Assembly (NCBI GenBank): GCA_963834015.1
Contig: CAWIAG010000003.1
Span: forward strand, 806,001 to 870,000
DNA length: 64,000 nt
Direction of reading: 5' to 3'
From: FEN-1297 sp963834015
GTDB lineage: Bacteria; Bacteroidota; Ignavibacteria; Ignavibacteriales; Ignavibacteriaceae
Part shown: positions 34,882-43,856 of the stretch, in pieces
Layout: every line of letters starts with the position of its first letter
Numbering within the stretch: position 1 is the stretch's first letter
The notes under the pieces: model-generated
What the model was told of the DNA's origin: nothing
Databases searched by the model: none
What the model saw: the letters and a program-made list of their open reading frames with translations, nothing else
Position numbers and translations under genes: made by a program

Positions 34882-36108
34882 TTATTCGTATCTAAGTGCT
34901 TCAATCGGATCCAGATTGGCTGCTTTGTAAGCCGGATAAGTACCAAAAATAACTCCAACAAATAAGCACATTGATAAACCAATAAGTATCCATTCATATG
35001 GAATAACGGCGTCAGCAGCTAAAAAAGAACCGGCGATATTTCCCACTCCAACCCCCAGGATTATTCCGATAAACCCGCCAATCAGGCATAGAATGACTGC
35101 CTCAATTAAAAACTGCATTAAAATATTTTTTTTCTTAGCACCCACTGCTTTTCGGATACCTATTTCGCGGGTCCGTTCGGTTACGGAAACAAGCATGATG
35201 TTCATAATTCCAACTCCGGCTGCAAGAAGAGCTATAATAGATATGACCATTGCGCCGATTTTTACTCCGCCGGTGATATTATTTATTTGAGACATAATCG
35301 ATTCATTACTGAAAATTTCGAAGTCATTGTCTTTCCCGGGAGGTACTTTTCTAATTGTCCTTAAATAGCCAATAGCTTCATCCATATTTTCCTGGTAATC
35401 TAAATCCGAATAGGACTGCACTGTAATGCTTACAGTTTCATTTTGAGAACCATAGAAAGATTGATATGTACTTATAGGAATTATAACAAAATTATCCCTG
35501 CTTTGTCCGAAAATGGGCGGACGCTGTTCCATTAATCCTATTATTTTTACAGGTTGATTATCTATTCTAATCTCTTGTCCTATTGGATCAATCCCTGAGA
35601 ATAATTTGTCATAAACATCATGACCAAGCAAACAAACCCTTTCAGAATAGTCAATATCGGTCTGCATAAACTCCCTGCCCTTTTCAATTCCTACATTATA
35701 AGTTCTAAATTCGCCGATAGTTAATCCGACAACGGCAATATTAGGATTAGTTTGTTTGTCTCTGAATTTTATTACCTTGGGATAATCTTCCTGCGATGCA
35801 CCGACATATTTTGCATGCGTCATTAGTTTTTCGAACCTATAATAATCTTCCAATTTGATATTCTTCCGGTTCCTGTATTTATCAAAGTCACTATGGTCCC
35901 CGATAGCTGGAAATTTCTGTATCTCGAAAGTATCTTTATTTAAAAAATTAACGCCGGTTTCAATGCTGGTTTGCAGCATTGTAATAATAGTCATAATTAC
36001 AATAATGGAAAAAATCCCAACCACAACACCCAGTATAGTAAGCAAAGTTCTCAGCCGGTTGTTTTTCAACGACTGGAGTGACATAATAAATATTTGGCTA
36101 AACTCCAT
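34882..36108 (-). CDS. MacB-like ABC transporter permease (third in the cluster)
   Basis: This is a 408-residue FtsX/MacB permease: an N-terminal membrane helix (about 20-40), a periplasmic MacB_PCD domain (about 45-250) and three C-terminal helices. The segment GAMVISIIALLAAGVGIMNIMLVSVTERTREIGIRKAVGAKKKNI is typical. It is closely related to the next permease upstream (36186-37427); the C-terminal 150 residues are nearly the same, pointing to duplication. It ends with YPAYKAANLDPIEALRYE, as MacB permeases do. It is the last gene of the TolC/MacA/ATPase/three-permease operon and has no ATPase domain of its own. Confidence 0.9.
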   Translation of the reverse strand: MEFSQIFIMSLQSLKNNRLRTLLTILGVVVGIFSIIVIMTIITMLQTSIETGVNFLNKDTFEIQKFPAIGDHSDFDKYRNRKNIKLEDYYRFEKLMTHAKYVGASQEDYPKVIKFRDKQTNPNIAVVGLTIGEFRTYNVGIEKGREFMQTDIDYSERVCLLGHDVYDKLFSGIDPIGQEIRIDNQPVKIIGLMEQRPPIFGQSRDNFVIIPISTYQSFYGSQNETVSITVQSYSDLDYQENMDEAIGYLRTIRKVPPGKDNDFEIFSNESIMSQINNITGGVKIGAMVISIIALLAAGVGIMNIMLVSVTERTREIGIRKAVGAKKKNILMQFLIEAVILCLIGGFIGIILGVGVGNIAGSFLAADAVIPYEWILIGLSMCLFVGVIFGTYPAYKAANLDPIEALRYE

Positions 36109-36185
36109 TTATCTTTCCCCGATTAAATTAAATTTAATCTTTGTTCAGTTTTTAATTGATAACAAATACTACCATGTAACATAAT

Positions 36186-37427
36186 TCATTCATATCTTAA
36201 AGCTTCAATAGGATCCAGGTTGGCAGCCTTATATGCCGGATAAGTTCCGAACATAATACCTACCAGCAGACAAAGCGAAAAACCTATAATAATCCAATCG
36301 ACAGGGATTGCCATCTGGGCATTTAAAAAACTTCCCGCAAGGTTTCCCACGCCTACACCAAGTACAATCCCTATAAATCCGCCTATAAGACAAAGTGCAA
36401 CAGCTTCGATTAAAAATTGAGATAGTATTACCATTTTACGTGCACCTATCGCTTTCCTGATACCAATTTCACGGGTTCTTTCGGTAACTGAAACAAGCAT
36501 AATATTCATAATTCCAACGCCTGCGGCAAGTAGAGCAATAATTGAGATAACCATTGCACCAATTTTTACTCCGCCTGTTATTCCGTTAATCTGTTCAATA
36601 ATCGAATCATTACTGAAAATATCAAAATCGTTATCTTTACCTGGATCTACTTTTCTTATAATTCTCATATAGCCTATAGAAGCATCAATTATTTCATTAT
36701 AATCAAGTTTACTGTATGACATTACGGTAATATTGATACTTCTTGAATATTTTCCATATTTATTTTGGAATGTAGTTACCGGCATAACAACAAAGCTGTC
36801 ATTGCTTTGTCCGAAAATTGCAGGCTGCTTTTCTAAAACTCCTACAACTTTTAACGGCAAACCGTCTACTCTTATTATTTGATCTAAAGGATTTAGATTT
36901 GGAAAAAGTTTATCAACAATATCCTGACCGATTACACAAACACCGTTTGCATACTGAACATCCATATCATTTATATCCCTGCCGCTGGCGACAATCCAAT
37001 TGTTGGTTTTCATTGCGTCTGATGTAATACCGGCAACTTGGATATTAGGATTTGTTTCTTTATTCCCAAACTTAACGACGAGGCCAAATTGCCATTGTTC
37101 ACCGCCTATATACTTTGCCTCTTTAAGCATGACTTTAAATCTGTAATAATCATCGAGTGTAATGTCTTTTCGATTTCTAAATTTGGCAAAAGCACTCGGG
37201 CCTCCCGTAAAGAATGCCGGAAATTTTTGTATTTGAAAAGTGTTCTGCCCAAGCTGAGAAAATCCATTCTGAATGGTATCCTGAAGCATTGTAATGATTG
37301 TCATAATAACAATTATAGAAAAGATACCTACTACAACACCAAGGATAGTAAGCATAGTTCTTAATTTATTCCCTTTAATGGATTGCAAAGAAATATTTAG
37401 TATTTCAGATACTTTCATATTACTCAA
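36186..37427 (-). CDS. MacB-like ABC transporter permease (second in the cluster)
   Basis: This is a 413-residue permease of the FtsX/MacB family with the same plan as its neighbours: an N-terminal helix, a large periplasmic domain (about 50-260) and three C-terminal helices. It shares long near-identical stretches with the permease at 34882-36108, including the NITGGVKIGAMV-type core and the DPIEALRYE end. Its start overlaps the previous permease end by eight bases, so it is coupled with it. Family members move peptides, lipids or drugs out of the periplasm through MacA and TolC. Confidence 0.9.
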   Translation of the reverse strand: MSNMKVSEILNISLQSIKGNKLRTMLTILGVVVGIFSIIVIMTIITMLQDTIQNGFSQLGQNTFQIQKFPAFFTGGPSAFAKFRNRKDITLDDYYRFKVMLKEAKYIGGEQWQFGLVVKFGNKETNPNIQVAGITSDAMKTNNWIVASGRDINDMDVQYANGVCVIGQDIVDKLFPNLNPLDQIIRVDGLPLKVVGVLEKQPAIFGQSNDSFVVMPVTTFQNKYGKYSRSINITVMSYSKLDYNEIIDASIGYMRIIRKVDPGKDNDFDIFSNDSIIEQINGITGGVKIGAMVISIIALLAAGVGIMNIMLVSVTERTREIGIRKAIGARKMVILSQFLIEAVALCLIGGFIGIVLGVGVGNLAGSFLNAQMAIPVDWIIIGFSLCLLVGIMFGTYPAYKAANLDPIEALRYE

Positions 37428-38664
37428 ACCTTAATGCTTCAACCGGGTCCATTTTGGCTGCCGTATACGCTGGTGCTAAACCTGAAATCAGGCCGGTAAT
37501 TAAAGAAACTAATATCGCGATTACAACAGCCCCATATTGAACTGATGTAGGAATAAACTGATTTACTACAAAGCTTAACAATATTGCGGCAATCAATCCC
37601 GCAATACCACCAACAAGACAAATAAAAGAAGATTCTAATAGAAATTGAGCCAGTATTGTCCTCTTCTTTGCACCTATTGCTTTGCGAAGCCCGATTTCTT
37701 TAGTTCTTTCCTTAACCGAAACAAACATAATATTCATTATACCAATAGCGCCAACAAAGAGGGATAAGCCCGTAATAAATAATCCGGCAATTTGTATTAC
37801 CCCGACAACTTTATTGTAATTATCAATCATTCCTTCCTGCTGGTTGATGGAGAAATCGTCTTCCTGGCTGTAAGCAAGCCCCCTTACTTTTCTAAATGCT
37901 TCTTCAGTTTCCTCCTTAGTATCTTCCAACAAAGCGGTACTTTTGGCGCGCACCTGAATGGTTAAACTACTGTGCGCCTTATCCGAAAAATATTTAAAGA
38001 TGGTAGTGATAGGAACAAACGCCATGTTATCCGGATTGAAATCTCCGAGTAAGAAACTTCCTTGTTTTGTTAGTATGCCAATAACCTTGTAGGTAACCGG
38101 CCCAACTTTTATTTCATTATCCATTGCATTTCCAAGAGGGAATAAATCGTTGGCAATTTCACTGCCGAGAACTATTACATTTCTTGCGCTTTTACTTTCT
38201 GTTTCTGTAAAAAATCTGCCCTGGTCAAAAGCAAAATTTCTTTCTTGTATATAATTCTGGTCGGAGCCATCTATAAAAATATTATCAACCGACCGGCTTT
38301 GATATTTGAGAGATTGTTGTACAGCAAGCGTGGGAGAAGAAGCGAGAGGCAGTTTTACCAGGTCTTTAAACCTCTCAAAATCTTCCATTGTAATCGGTCG
38401 CCTGTTCCTCATTTTCCACCAGTCATTACCCGAAAACCAGGCCCATTTTTGCACATAAAGTACATCGGATCCTAAAGAACTTATTCCCTGCTGAAATGAA
38501 TTATCTATTCCTTTAATTGCTGTTGTCATTAGAACAACCACAGTTACACCAATAAATATTCCAAGCATTGTAAGTGACGATCTTATTTTATTAGAGCCAA
38601 TAGCTCTTAATGCTATCATCATACTTTCTTTAAATTCATAAGATAAAAGGGCGAATCTTGACAT
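37420..38664 (-). CDS. MacB-like ABC transporter permease (first in the cluster)
   Basis: This is a 414-residue FtsX/MacB permease, more divergent from the other two. It has an N-terminal helix (MLGIFIGVTVVVLMTTAI), a periplasmic MacB_PCD domain and a C-terminal core (GAIGIMNIMFVSVKERTKEIGLRKAIGAKKRTILAQFLLE), ending in DPVEALRFE. It follows the ATPase gene after 31 bases and overlaps the next permease by eight. Being both closest to the ATPase and the most divergent, it may be the original partner. It contains no ATPase domain. Confidence 0.9.
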   Translation of the reverse strand: MSRFALLSYEFKESMMIALRAIGSNKIRSSLTMLGIFIGVTVVVLMTTAIKGIDNSFQQGISSLGSDVLYVQKWAWFSGNDWWKMRNRRPITMEDFERFKDLVKLPLASSPTLAVQQSLKYQSRSVDNIFIDGSDQNYIQERNFAFDQGRFFTETESKSARNVIVLGSEIANDLFPLGNAMDNEIKVGPVTYKVIGILTKQGSFLLGDFNPDNMAFVPITTIFKYFSDKAHSSLTIQVRAKSTALLEDTKEETEEAFRKVRGLAYSQEDDFSINQQEGMIDNYNKVVGVIQIAGLFITGLSLFVGAIGIMNIMFVSVKERTKEIGLRKAIGAKKRTILAQFLLESSFICLVGGIAGLIAAILLSFVVNQFIPTSVQYGAVVIAILVSLITGLISGLAPAYTAAKMDPVEALRFE

Positions 38665-38695
38665 AATATCTTTCCTTGTTACTTAAAGAATTTTA

Positions 38696-39415
38696 TTAAT
38701 TTACTTCTACCCGGAGTTTTGGTATATATCTGTTAAGTACGGGTACATCTGCTTCAATTAACCCGTCTTTAATTCTAATAATCCTAGCAGCATGTTCTGC
38801 AATATATTCTTCGTGAGTTACAAGAATTATAGTATTTCCCTTTTCATATATTTCATTAAAAAGTACCATTATTTCTTCTCCGGTTTTTGAATCAAGATTA
38901 CCTGTAGGTTCATCTGCTAAGATAATGGAAGGTTTTGTAACTATAGCTCTTGCAACGGCAACCCTTTGACGCTGACCGCCTGAAAGCTCATTCGGCTTAT
39001 GATGCATTCTGTCTTTCAAACCAACGTCTATTAAAGCTTGTTCAGCACGTTCTCTTCTTTCAGCAGAAGTAACTCCGGCATAAATTAACGGAAGTTCAAC
39101 ATTATGAATTGCATCAGATCTTGCAAGAAGGTTAAATGTCTGGAAAACAAATCCAATTTCTTTATTCCGTATTTTTGCCAGTTCATTATCACTCATTTGA
39201 CTTACACTTGCGCCATTAAATTCATACTTGCCTGTGGAAGGTGTATCAAGACATCCAAGCATATTCATTAAGGTAGATTTCCCGGAACCCGAAGGCCCCA
39301 TTATTGCAACATATTCATTTTTATTAATTTTCAAAGAAATATCGGCAATTGCATGTACCTGTTCAGTACCTACCTGATAAACTTTAGAAATATGCTCAAT
39401 ATTAATTATATTCAT
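38696..39415 (-). CDS. ABC transporter ATPase, MacB/LolD-type
   Basis: This is a 239-residue ATPase with a complete motif set: Walker A GPSGSGKSTLMN, signature LSGGQRQRVAVARA, Walker B IILADEPTGNLDS and the switch His in LVTHEEY. The YQVGTEQVHAIADISLKI start is typical of the LolD/MacB ATPases. The start is taken at the ATG at 39415, just after the MacA gene; the frame upstream (to 39490) overlaps that gene and is unlikely. It must energise all three downstream permeases, as no other ATPase gene is present. Confidence 0.93.
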   Translation of the reverse strand: MNIINIEHISKVYQVGTEQVHAIADISLKINKNEYVAIMGPSGSGKSTLMNMLGCLDTPSTGKYEFNGASVSQMSDNELAKIRNKEIGFVFQTFNLLARSDAIHNVELPLIYAGVTSAERRERAEQALIDVGLKDRMHHKPNELSGGQRQRVAVARAIVTKPSIILADEPTGNLDSKTGEEIMVLFNEIYEKGNTIILVTHEEYIAEHAARIIRIKDGLIEADVPVLNRYIPKLRVEVN

Positions 39416-39434
39416 TTTTTCATCCAGTTTAATT

Positions 39435-40727
39435 TTATTTACTTGCAGCGGTAGTTTTTCCGTGTTTATCCAATTTGACCGTTGAACCATTTTGCAAATC
39501 CTTCGAAATTGCTCTGTACGGCCCGCTTACAACTTCTTCATTGCCTGTTAAACCGCTTGTGACTTCAATGTAATTATCATCGCTAATTCCGGTTGTAACA
39601 TCAATTGTCTTCACTTTATTATCTTTAACAGCAAATACTATTTCCTTTAACTTCTCTGCTGTAGCCGGGTTTTCTTTCTTCTTATTTGAATTTTGGTTTG
39701 CATCTTCATTCACCGGTTTAGGAGCTTCATTACTATTTCTGGCAGTTATAGATTGTATTGGAACACTGAAAACATTATATAAAGTTTTTGTTTCGATCTT
39801 AGCATTGCATGACATACCGGGCCTGAAACCATCATCAAAATCAATAAATTTAATTTTAACTTGAAAATTAACAACCTGTTCCTGCGTTCCGGTTCCTGTT
39901 GTTTGAGCGCTGTTTCCGATCTCATAAACCAGGCCTCTGAAAGTTCTATCTCCGAAGGCATCTATCTTCACACGCACCGTATCATTCTTTGCAACAAGGA
40001 CCACATCATTTTCATCAACATTAACTACGGCAAGCATACTTTTTAAATCGGAAATTGTCATTACATCTGTGCCCTGACTGTAACCGCTGCCAAGCACACG
40101 GTCGCCGAGATGAACATTTAACTGGCTTACAGTTCCATCCATAGTAGAATAAATTGTTGTTTTACTCAATAAGTCTTTTTGAACTTTTAATGCGGCTTCC
40201 ATCTGTGCAATCTGAGCCTGTGCCCCGTCTATGTTTGCTTTAGTGCTCAGATAAGCGCTTTTTGCAGTTTCAAGATCGGAATCGCTTGCTAAATTCTTTT
40301 CGTGCAGTTCTGTTGTACGTTTATAATCTGCACTAACTTTTTCAAGTTGAGCTTTGTTCATCTCCAGGGTAGCCATTGCATTCCTTAAACCAGCCTCAGA
40401 TTGTTCTACCTGGGCCCTGTAAGCATCCGATTTTATTCTTATCAGCAGATCTCCTTTATGAACATATTGGCCTTCCTTAACCGGAAGTTCCATAATTTCA
40501 CCTGTTACTTCAGGAGTAATTACAACTTTAAATTCAGGATCCAGTGTTCCCGTTGCTGTAACACTTTGGGTAATTGTTCTCTTCGCAACTTTTTCGGTTT
40601 GGACCTGTATAATTTCTTCTCTGCTGCTTCCAAGAACCATAATTACCACAAGAGCAATTATAAGCACACCGATGCCAGAAAATATATAAATTTTCTTTTT
40701 TGATTTCTTTTGTTTCCCGTTAGCCAT
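39435..40727 (-). CDS. MacA-like periplasmic adaptor (HlyD/RND membrane-fusion family)
   Basis: This is a 430-residue protein with an N-terminal membrane anchor (IFSGIGVLIIALVVIMVL, about 15-32). It has a barrel-sandwich/lipoyl-like half (VKEGQYVHKGDLLIRIKSDAY), a long coiled-coil hairpin at about 100-190 (rich in A, Q, E, K) and the second lipoyl half (TIYSTMDGTVSQLNVHLGDRVLG). A beta-barrel domain follows. An Asn/Lys/Pro linker (about 340-360) breaks the C-terminal region. It links the permeases to TolC. A GGAG site lies about nine bases before the ATG at 40727. Confidence 0.92.
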   Translation of the reverse strand: MANGKQKKSKKKIYIFSGIGVLIIALVVIMVLGSSREEIIQVQTEKVAKRTITQSVTATGTLDPEFKVVITPEVTGEIMELPVKEGQYVHKGDLLIRIKSDAYRAQVEQSEAGLRNAMATLEMNKAQLEKVSADYKRTTELHEKNLASDSDLETAKSAYLSTKANIDGAQAQIAQMEAALKVQKDLLSKTTIYSTMDGTVSQLNVHLGDRVLGSGYSQGTDVMTISDLKSMLAVVNVDENDVVLVAKNDTVRVKIDAFGDRTFRGLVYEIGNSAQTTGTGTQEQVVNFQVKIKFIDFDDGFRPGMSCNAKIETKTLYNVFSVPIQSITARNSNEAPKPVNEDANQNSNKKKENPATAEKLKEIVFAVKDNKVKTIDVTTGISDDNYIEVTSGLTGNEEVVSGPYRAISKDLQNGSTVKLDKHGKTTAASK

Positions 40728-40751
40728 TTGTATTATTCTCCTTTGCTAATT

Positions 40752-42101
40752 TTATTCAAAACTTTTATAATCAAGTTCGCCAAGATAAAATTTCATTTGT
40801 GCATTAAGTACTATATATTGAAATTCGGAATTAATGTAATTGGTTTTGGCGGAAGTATCTGTTGAGTTTGCAGTCAGAACATCCAGTAATGTAGCAGAGC
40901 CTAATGTATATTCTTCCTGTTTTATTCTAAGTGCTTCATCCGCTGCCAAAACATTCCTTTTATTAACATCCAAACTTTTTTCTGCGGCAAGTACTGCGAG
41001 ATATGTCTGCTGTAAATTTTGTTTTACAGTTCTTTTCAGGTCATCCATATCAACTTTTTTATTCATCTCAGCTACTTCTGCAGCTTCAACACTATTATCA
41101 GTACTAAAACCATTAAAAATCGGTATATTAAGTGAAAGTCCTAATCCAAAAGTTCTTGACTTGGTAATATCGCTTAATCTATTCGCATTTAAATTATACC
41201 CTGTTTGTGATGTTGTTATTGAAGGGTAATAAGCTCCTTCAGCCGAGGTAACTCCGCTTTTTGCTGCTTCATAATCCAGGACAGCACTTTTATAATCACT
41301 CCGGTTTGCTAAAGCGCTTTGTGCAAGGTCATTCAAATCGCCAAATTTCGTGGAAATACTTGAATTTAAAATATCATGTTCTTTATCAGTCAGTGTATCC
41401 GTATATGCGTAGTTAGTTAATACATCTATACCAAGATAGTATAATAGATTGCTCTTAGCTGTTTCCATATTATTTTCAGCTTGAATTTGACTTAATTCGG
41501 CATTACCCTCCTGCACCTGCTGTTGATATACATCTGCAATTGTAACTGCGCCAAGTTTATTTCTTTCCTCAATCGTTTCTAAACTTTTCTTATTCCAGGT
41601 TACGTTATCTTCCTGAACCTTTAATAGCTGCTGGTCATCGGCAACTGCATAATATAATGTTATGGTTTGAAAAACTATATTTTGTTTTAAATTTTCAAGC
41701 TGCATTTTTGCGGATTCCAGTGCGTCTTTACTTTGAGATATATTAGCTATATTCGAAAGCCCATCGAATAATGTCCAATTAGCTCCTATGCTTGCATTAT
41801 AAGTTGTAGTCTGGGTTGTACTGCTTGGTACTGATATAACTAAACCGCCGTATGTAAAATTGCTTCCCGCTTGTACCGAATTTGACCAGCTCCAGGTACC
41901 ATTTGCACCAATACTCGGTAATAAAGCACCGATTGAAGCTTTATAATTCGATTCACTTGATTTTATACTATTAATGGATTTTTGCAATGTGGTATTTCTT
42001 TTCAGTGCAATATTAATGGCTTGATCCAAAGTCAATACATTTTGCCCGAAAGAAGTAATCGAAATAATCATAACTATTAGTAGACTGAACAAAAAACGCA
42101 T
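40752..42101 (-). CDS. TolC-family outer-membrane efflux protein
   Basis: This is a 449-residue protein with a signal peptide (LFSLLIVMIISITSFGQ) and two OEP repeats, each with long alpha-helical stretches (about 25-210 and 240-445). Family features are LTLDQAINIALKRNTTLQ at the start, NWTLFDGLSNIANI in the first repeat and LNIPIFNGFSTDN in the second. It forms the outer-membrane duct for the MacA/MacB system encoded directly downstream on the same strand, 24 bases away. It is the first gene of the six-gene operon, so the promoter should lie in the AT-rich gap upstream. Confidence 0.93.
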   Translation of the reverse strand: MRFLFSLLIVMIISITSFGQNVLTLDQAINIALKRNTTLQKSINSIKSSESNYKASIGALLPSIGANGTWSWSNSVQAGSNFTYGGLVISVPSSTTQTTTYNASIGANWTLFDGLSNIANISQSKDALESAKMQLENLKQNIVFQTITLYYAVADDQQLLKVQEDNVTWNKKSLETIEERNKLGAVTIADVYQQQVQEGNAELSQIQAENNMETAKSNLLYYLGIDVLTNYAYTDTLTDKEHDILNSSISTKFGDLNDLAQSALANRSDYKSAVLDYEAAKSGVTSAEGAYYPSITTSQTGYNLNANRLSDITKSRTFGLGLSLNIPIFNGFSTDNSVEAAEVAEMNKKVDMDDLKRTVKQNLQQTYLAVLAAEKSLDVNKRNVLAADEALRIKQEEYTLGSATLLDVLTANSTDTSAKTNYINSEFQYIVLNAQMKFYLGELDYKSFE

Positions 42102-42434
42102 TATTAACTCCGATGATTATTATTTAATTATGCTAAGTAATCCTAAGTTTAGACTTTGCCTAAACAATTTAAGTTACAACAATGGATATATTTAATTTAT
42201 TTCAAAATGTTATAATTCCTATGCAAAAATAGAAATAAATTCAGCACATATACTAATTACTATATAAACGGCGGCAAAATTAAATGAACGGCAATTTAAG
42301 TATTATAACAAAAGACTTAACTGATATGAATCATATTTTTTTATTTAAAATAATTCCGGATCTTGGAATGATCCCATTAATGTATTAGTGAGTTTATAAA
42401 GGCTGACTGGAAATAATATTAATGTTTATGCCGA
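42102..42434. other. Intergenic gap of 333 bases, AT-rich
   Basis: No coding frame or RNA gene was recognised. It should carry the promoter of the TolC operon (starting at 42101, minus strand). A small GGATC/GATCC inverted repeat is seen around 42357-42374, which may only be chance. I see no obvious operator. Confidence 0.5.
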
Positions 42435-43856
42435 TCAGGACTTTAACAATGAATCTTTTATACTCAATAGGTATTGATAAGCTTCTTCGTAATTATTCCC
42501 GATTTTACCATCAAGAATAGCATCTTCAATAGCTGATTTAATTTCACCAACTTTTTTTGACGGCTGCAAATTACACAGCTTCATTATTTCTTCACCCCTT
42601 ACCGGTGACTGGAAAGCTCTGAGTTTATCTTTTTCTTCAACTTCCCAAACTTTTTTCATCACTCTTTCATAATTATCAAGATACATAGAAACCTTATCCA
42701 TATTCTTGCTTGTTATATCCGCACGGCACAAAGTAATCAAATCTTCAAGATCTTCTCCTGCAGAAACAATTAATCTTCTTATCGCCGAATCTGTTACCTC
42801 TTCCTTAGCTAAAGCAATTGGCCGAAGATGAAGCCTGATAAGTTTTTCGACATATTCCAATTTGCTAAAGGGTAATTTTAATCTTTTGAAAATATTTTTC
42901 ATCATTCGGACACCCAGTTCTTCATGCCCGTGAAAAGTCCATCCCGTTTCTTCAACAAATTTTTTAGTCTGCGGTTTGGCAATATCATGAACTAGTGCTG
43001 CAAAGCGAAGCCAAACATTATTCGATACTTTTGCAATATTATCAACGACCTGGCAGGTATGAATAAAAACATCTTTATGATGAAAATCCTGTCTTTGATC
43101 AACTCCCGAAAGATTTGCAATCTCTGGAAAAATAATTTCCATTACACCTGAAGAAAATAACAGCTTTATTCCAATAGATGGCACGGGGGCTGAAAGTATT
43201 TTAAGAAATTCATCCGTTATACGTTCGCGGGATACTATTTTTAATCTTTCCCGTAAAATATTCGCTGCTTCATTAATTGATTCGTGGACCTTAAAATCGA
43301 GCTGAGTCGCAAACCTGTATGCACGCATAATTCTTAGAGGGTCGTCATCAAAAGTAATCATAGCATCAATAGGTGTCCGGATTAAGCGCTCATGAATATC
43401 CTGCAAGCCTTTATATGTATCAATAAGGCTTCCAAAAGTATCTTCATTTATTGAAACTGCAAGTGTATTTATAGTAAAGTCCCTTCTTTCTATATCTTCT
43501 TCAAAACTTCCGCAAACAACTTCAGGTTTACGGCTGTTTCTCGAGTAAGATTCCTTCCTTGCCCCAACAAATTCAAGGTCATAATTCTGATACCTGAAAT
43601 GAGCTGTACCAAAATTTTTAAATATATCAATTTTGCCTACCCCTAATGTATAGGAATATTTTGATGCAAATTCAAGCCCGTCACCTATTACTAAAAAATC
43701 AATTTCATTTTTTTCCCTTTTAAGCAAAATATCGCGGACAAACCCGCCGACAATATACACTTCCACATTTATTAGTTTGGCAGTTTGTGTAGCTGCCGCT
43801 ATAAACGGCAGCTCTTTCAATACATTTCTAATATCTATTTCATTCATTAAGTTCAA
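42435..43856 (-). CDS. CCA tRNA nucleotidyltransferase / poly(A) polymerase family
   Basis: This is a 473-residue class II nucleotidyltransferase. The head has VYIVGGFVRDILLKR and NEIDFLVIGDG for the GGxVRD and DxD motifs (about 31-60), then ERRDFTINTLAVSI and DDPLRIMRAYRFATQLDF for template-like recognition. An HD phosphohydrolase domain with LVHDIAKP lies at about 285-295. The combination is common in bacterial CCA-adding enzymes, and both tRNAs in this window lack an encoded CCA. Some members add only A or CC, so specificity is not certain. The ATG overlaps the stop of the metallopeptidase gene upstream by four bases. Confidence 0.9.
   Translation of the reverse strand: MNLMNEIDIRNVLKELPFIAAATQTAKLINVEVYIVGGFVRDILLKREKNEIDFLVIGDGLEFASKYSYTLGVGKIDIFKNFGTAHFRYQNYDLEFVGARKESYSRNSRKPEVVCGSFEEDIERRDFTINTLAVSINEDTFGSLIDTYKGLQDIHERLIRTPIDAMITFDDDPLRIMRAYRFATQLDFKVHESINEAANILRERLKIVSRERITDEFLKILSAPVPSIGIKLLFSSGVMEIIFPEIANLSGVDQRQDFHHKDVFIHTCQVVDNIAKVSNNVWLRFAALVHDIAKPQTKKFVEETGWTFHGHEELGVRMMKNIFKRLKLPFSKLEYVEKLIRLHLRPIALAKEEVTDSAIRRLIVSAGEDLEDLITLCRADITSKNMDKVSMYLDNYERVMKKVWEVEEKDKLRAFQSPVRGEEIMKLCNLQPSKKVGEIKSAIEDAILDGKIGNNYEEAYQYLLSIKDSLLKS

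Noticed and set aside
39416..39490. Longer start for the MacB-type ATPase from 39490
   Set aside because: It overlaps the MacA coding end; the ATPase family similarity starts after 39415.
42357..42374. GGATC/GATCC inverted repeat upstream of the TolC operon as an operator
   Set aside because: Only five bases per arm; expected by chance in a gap of this length.
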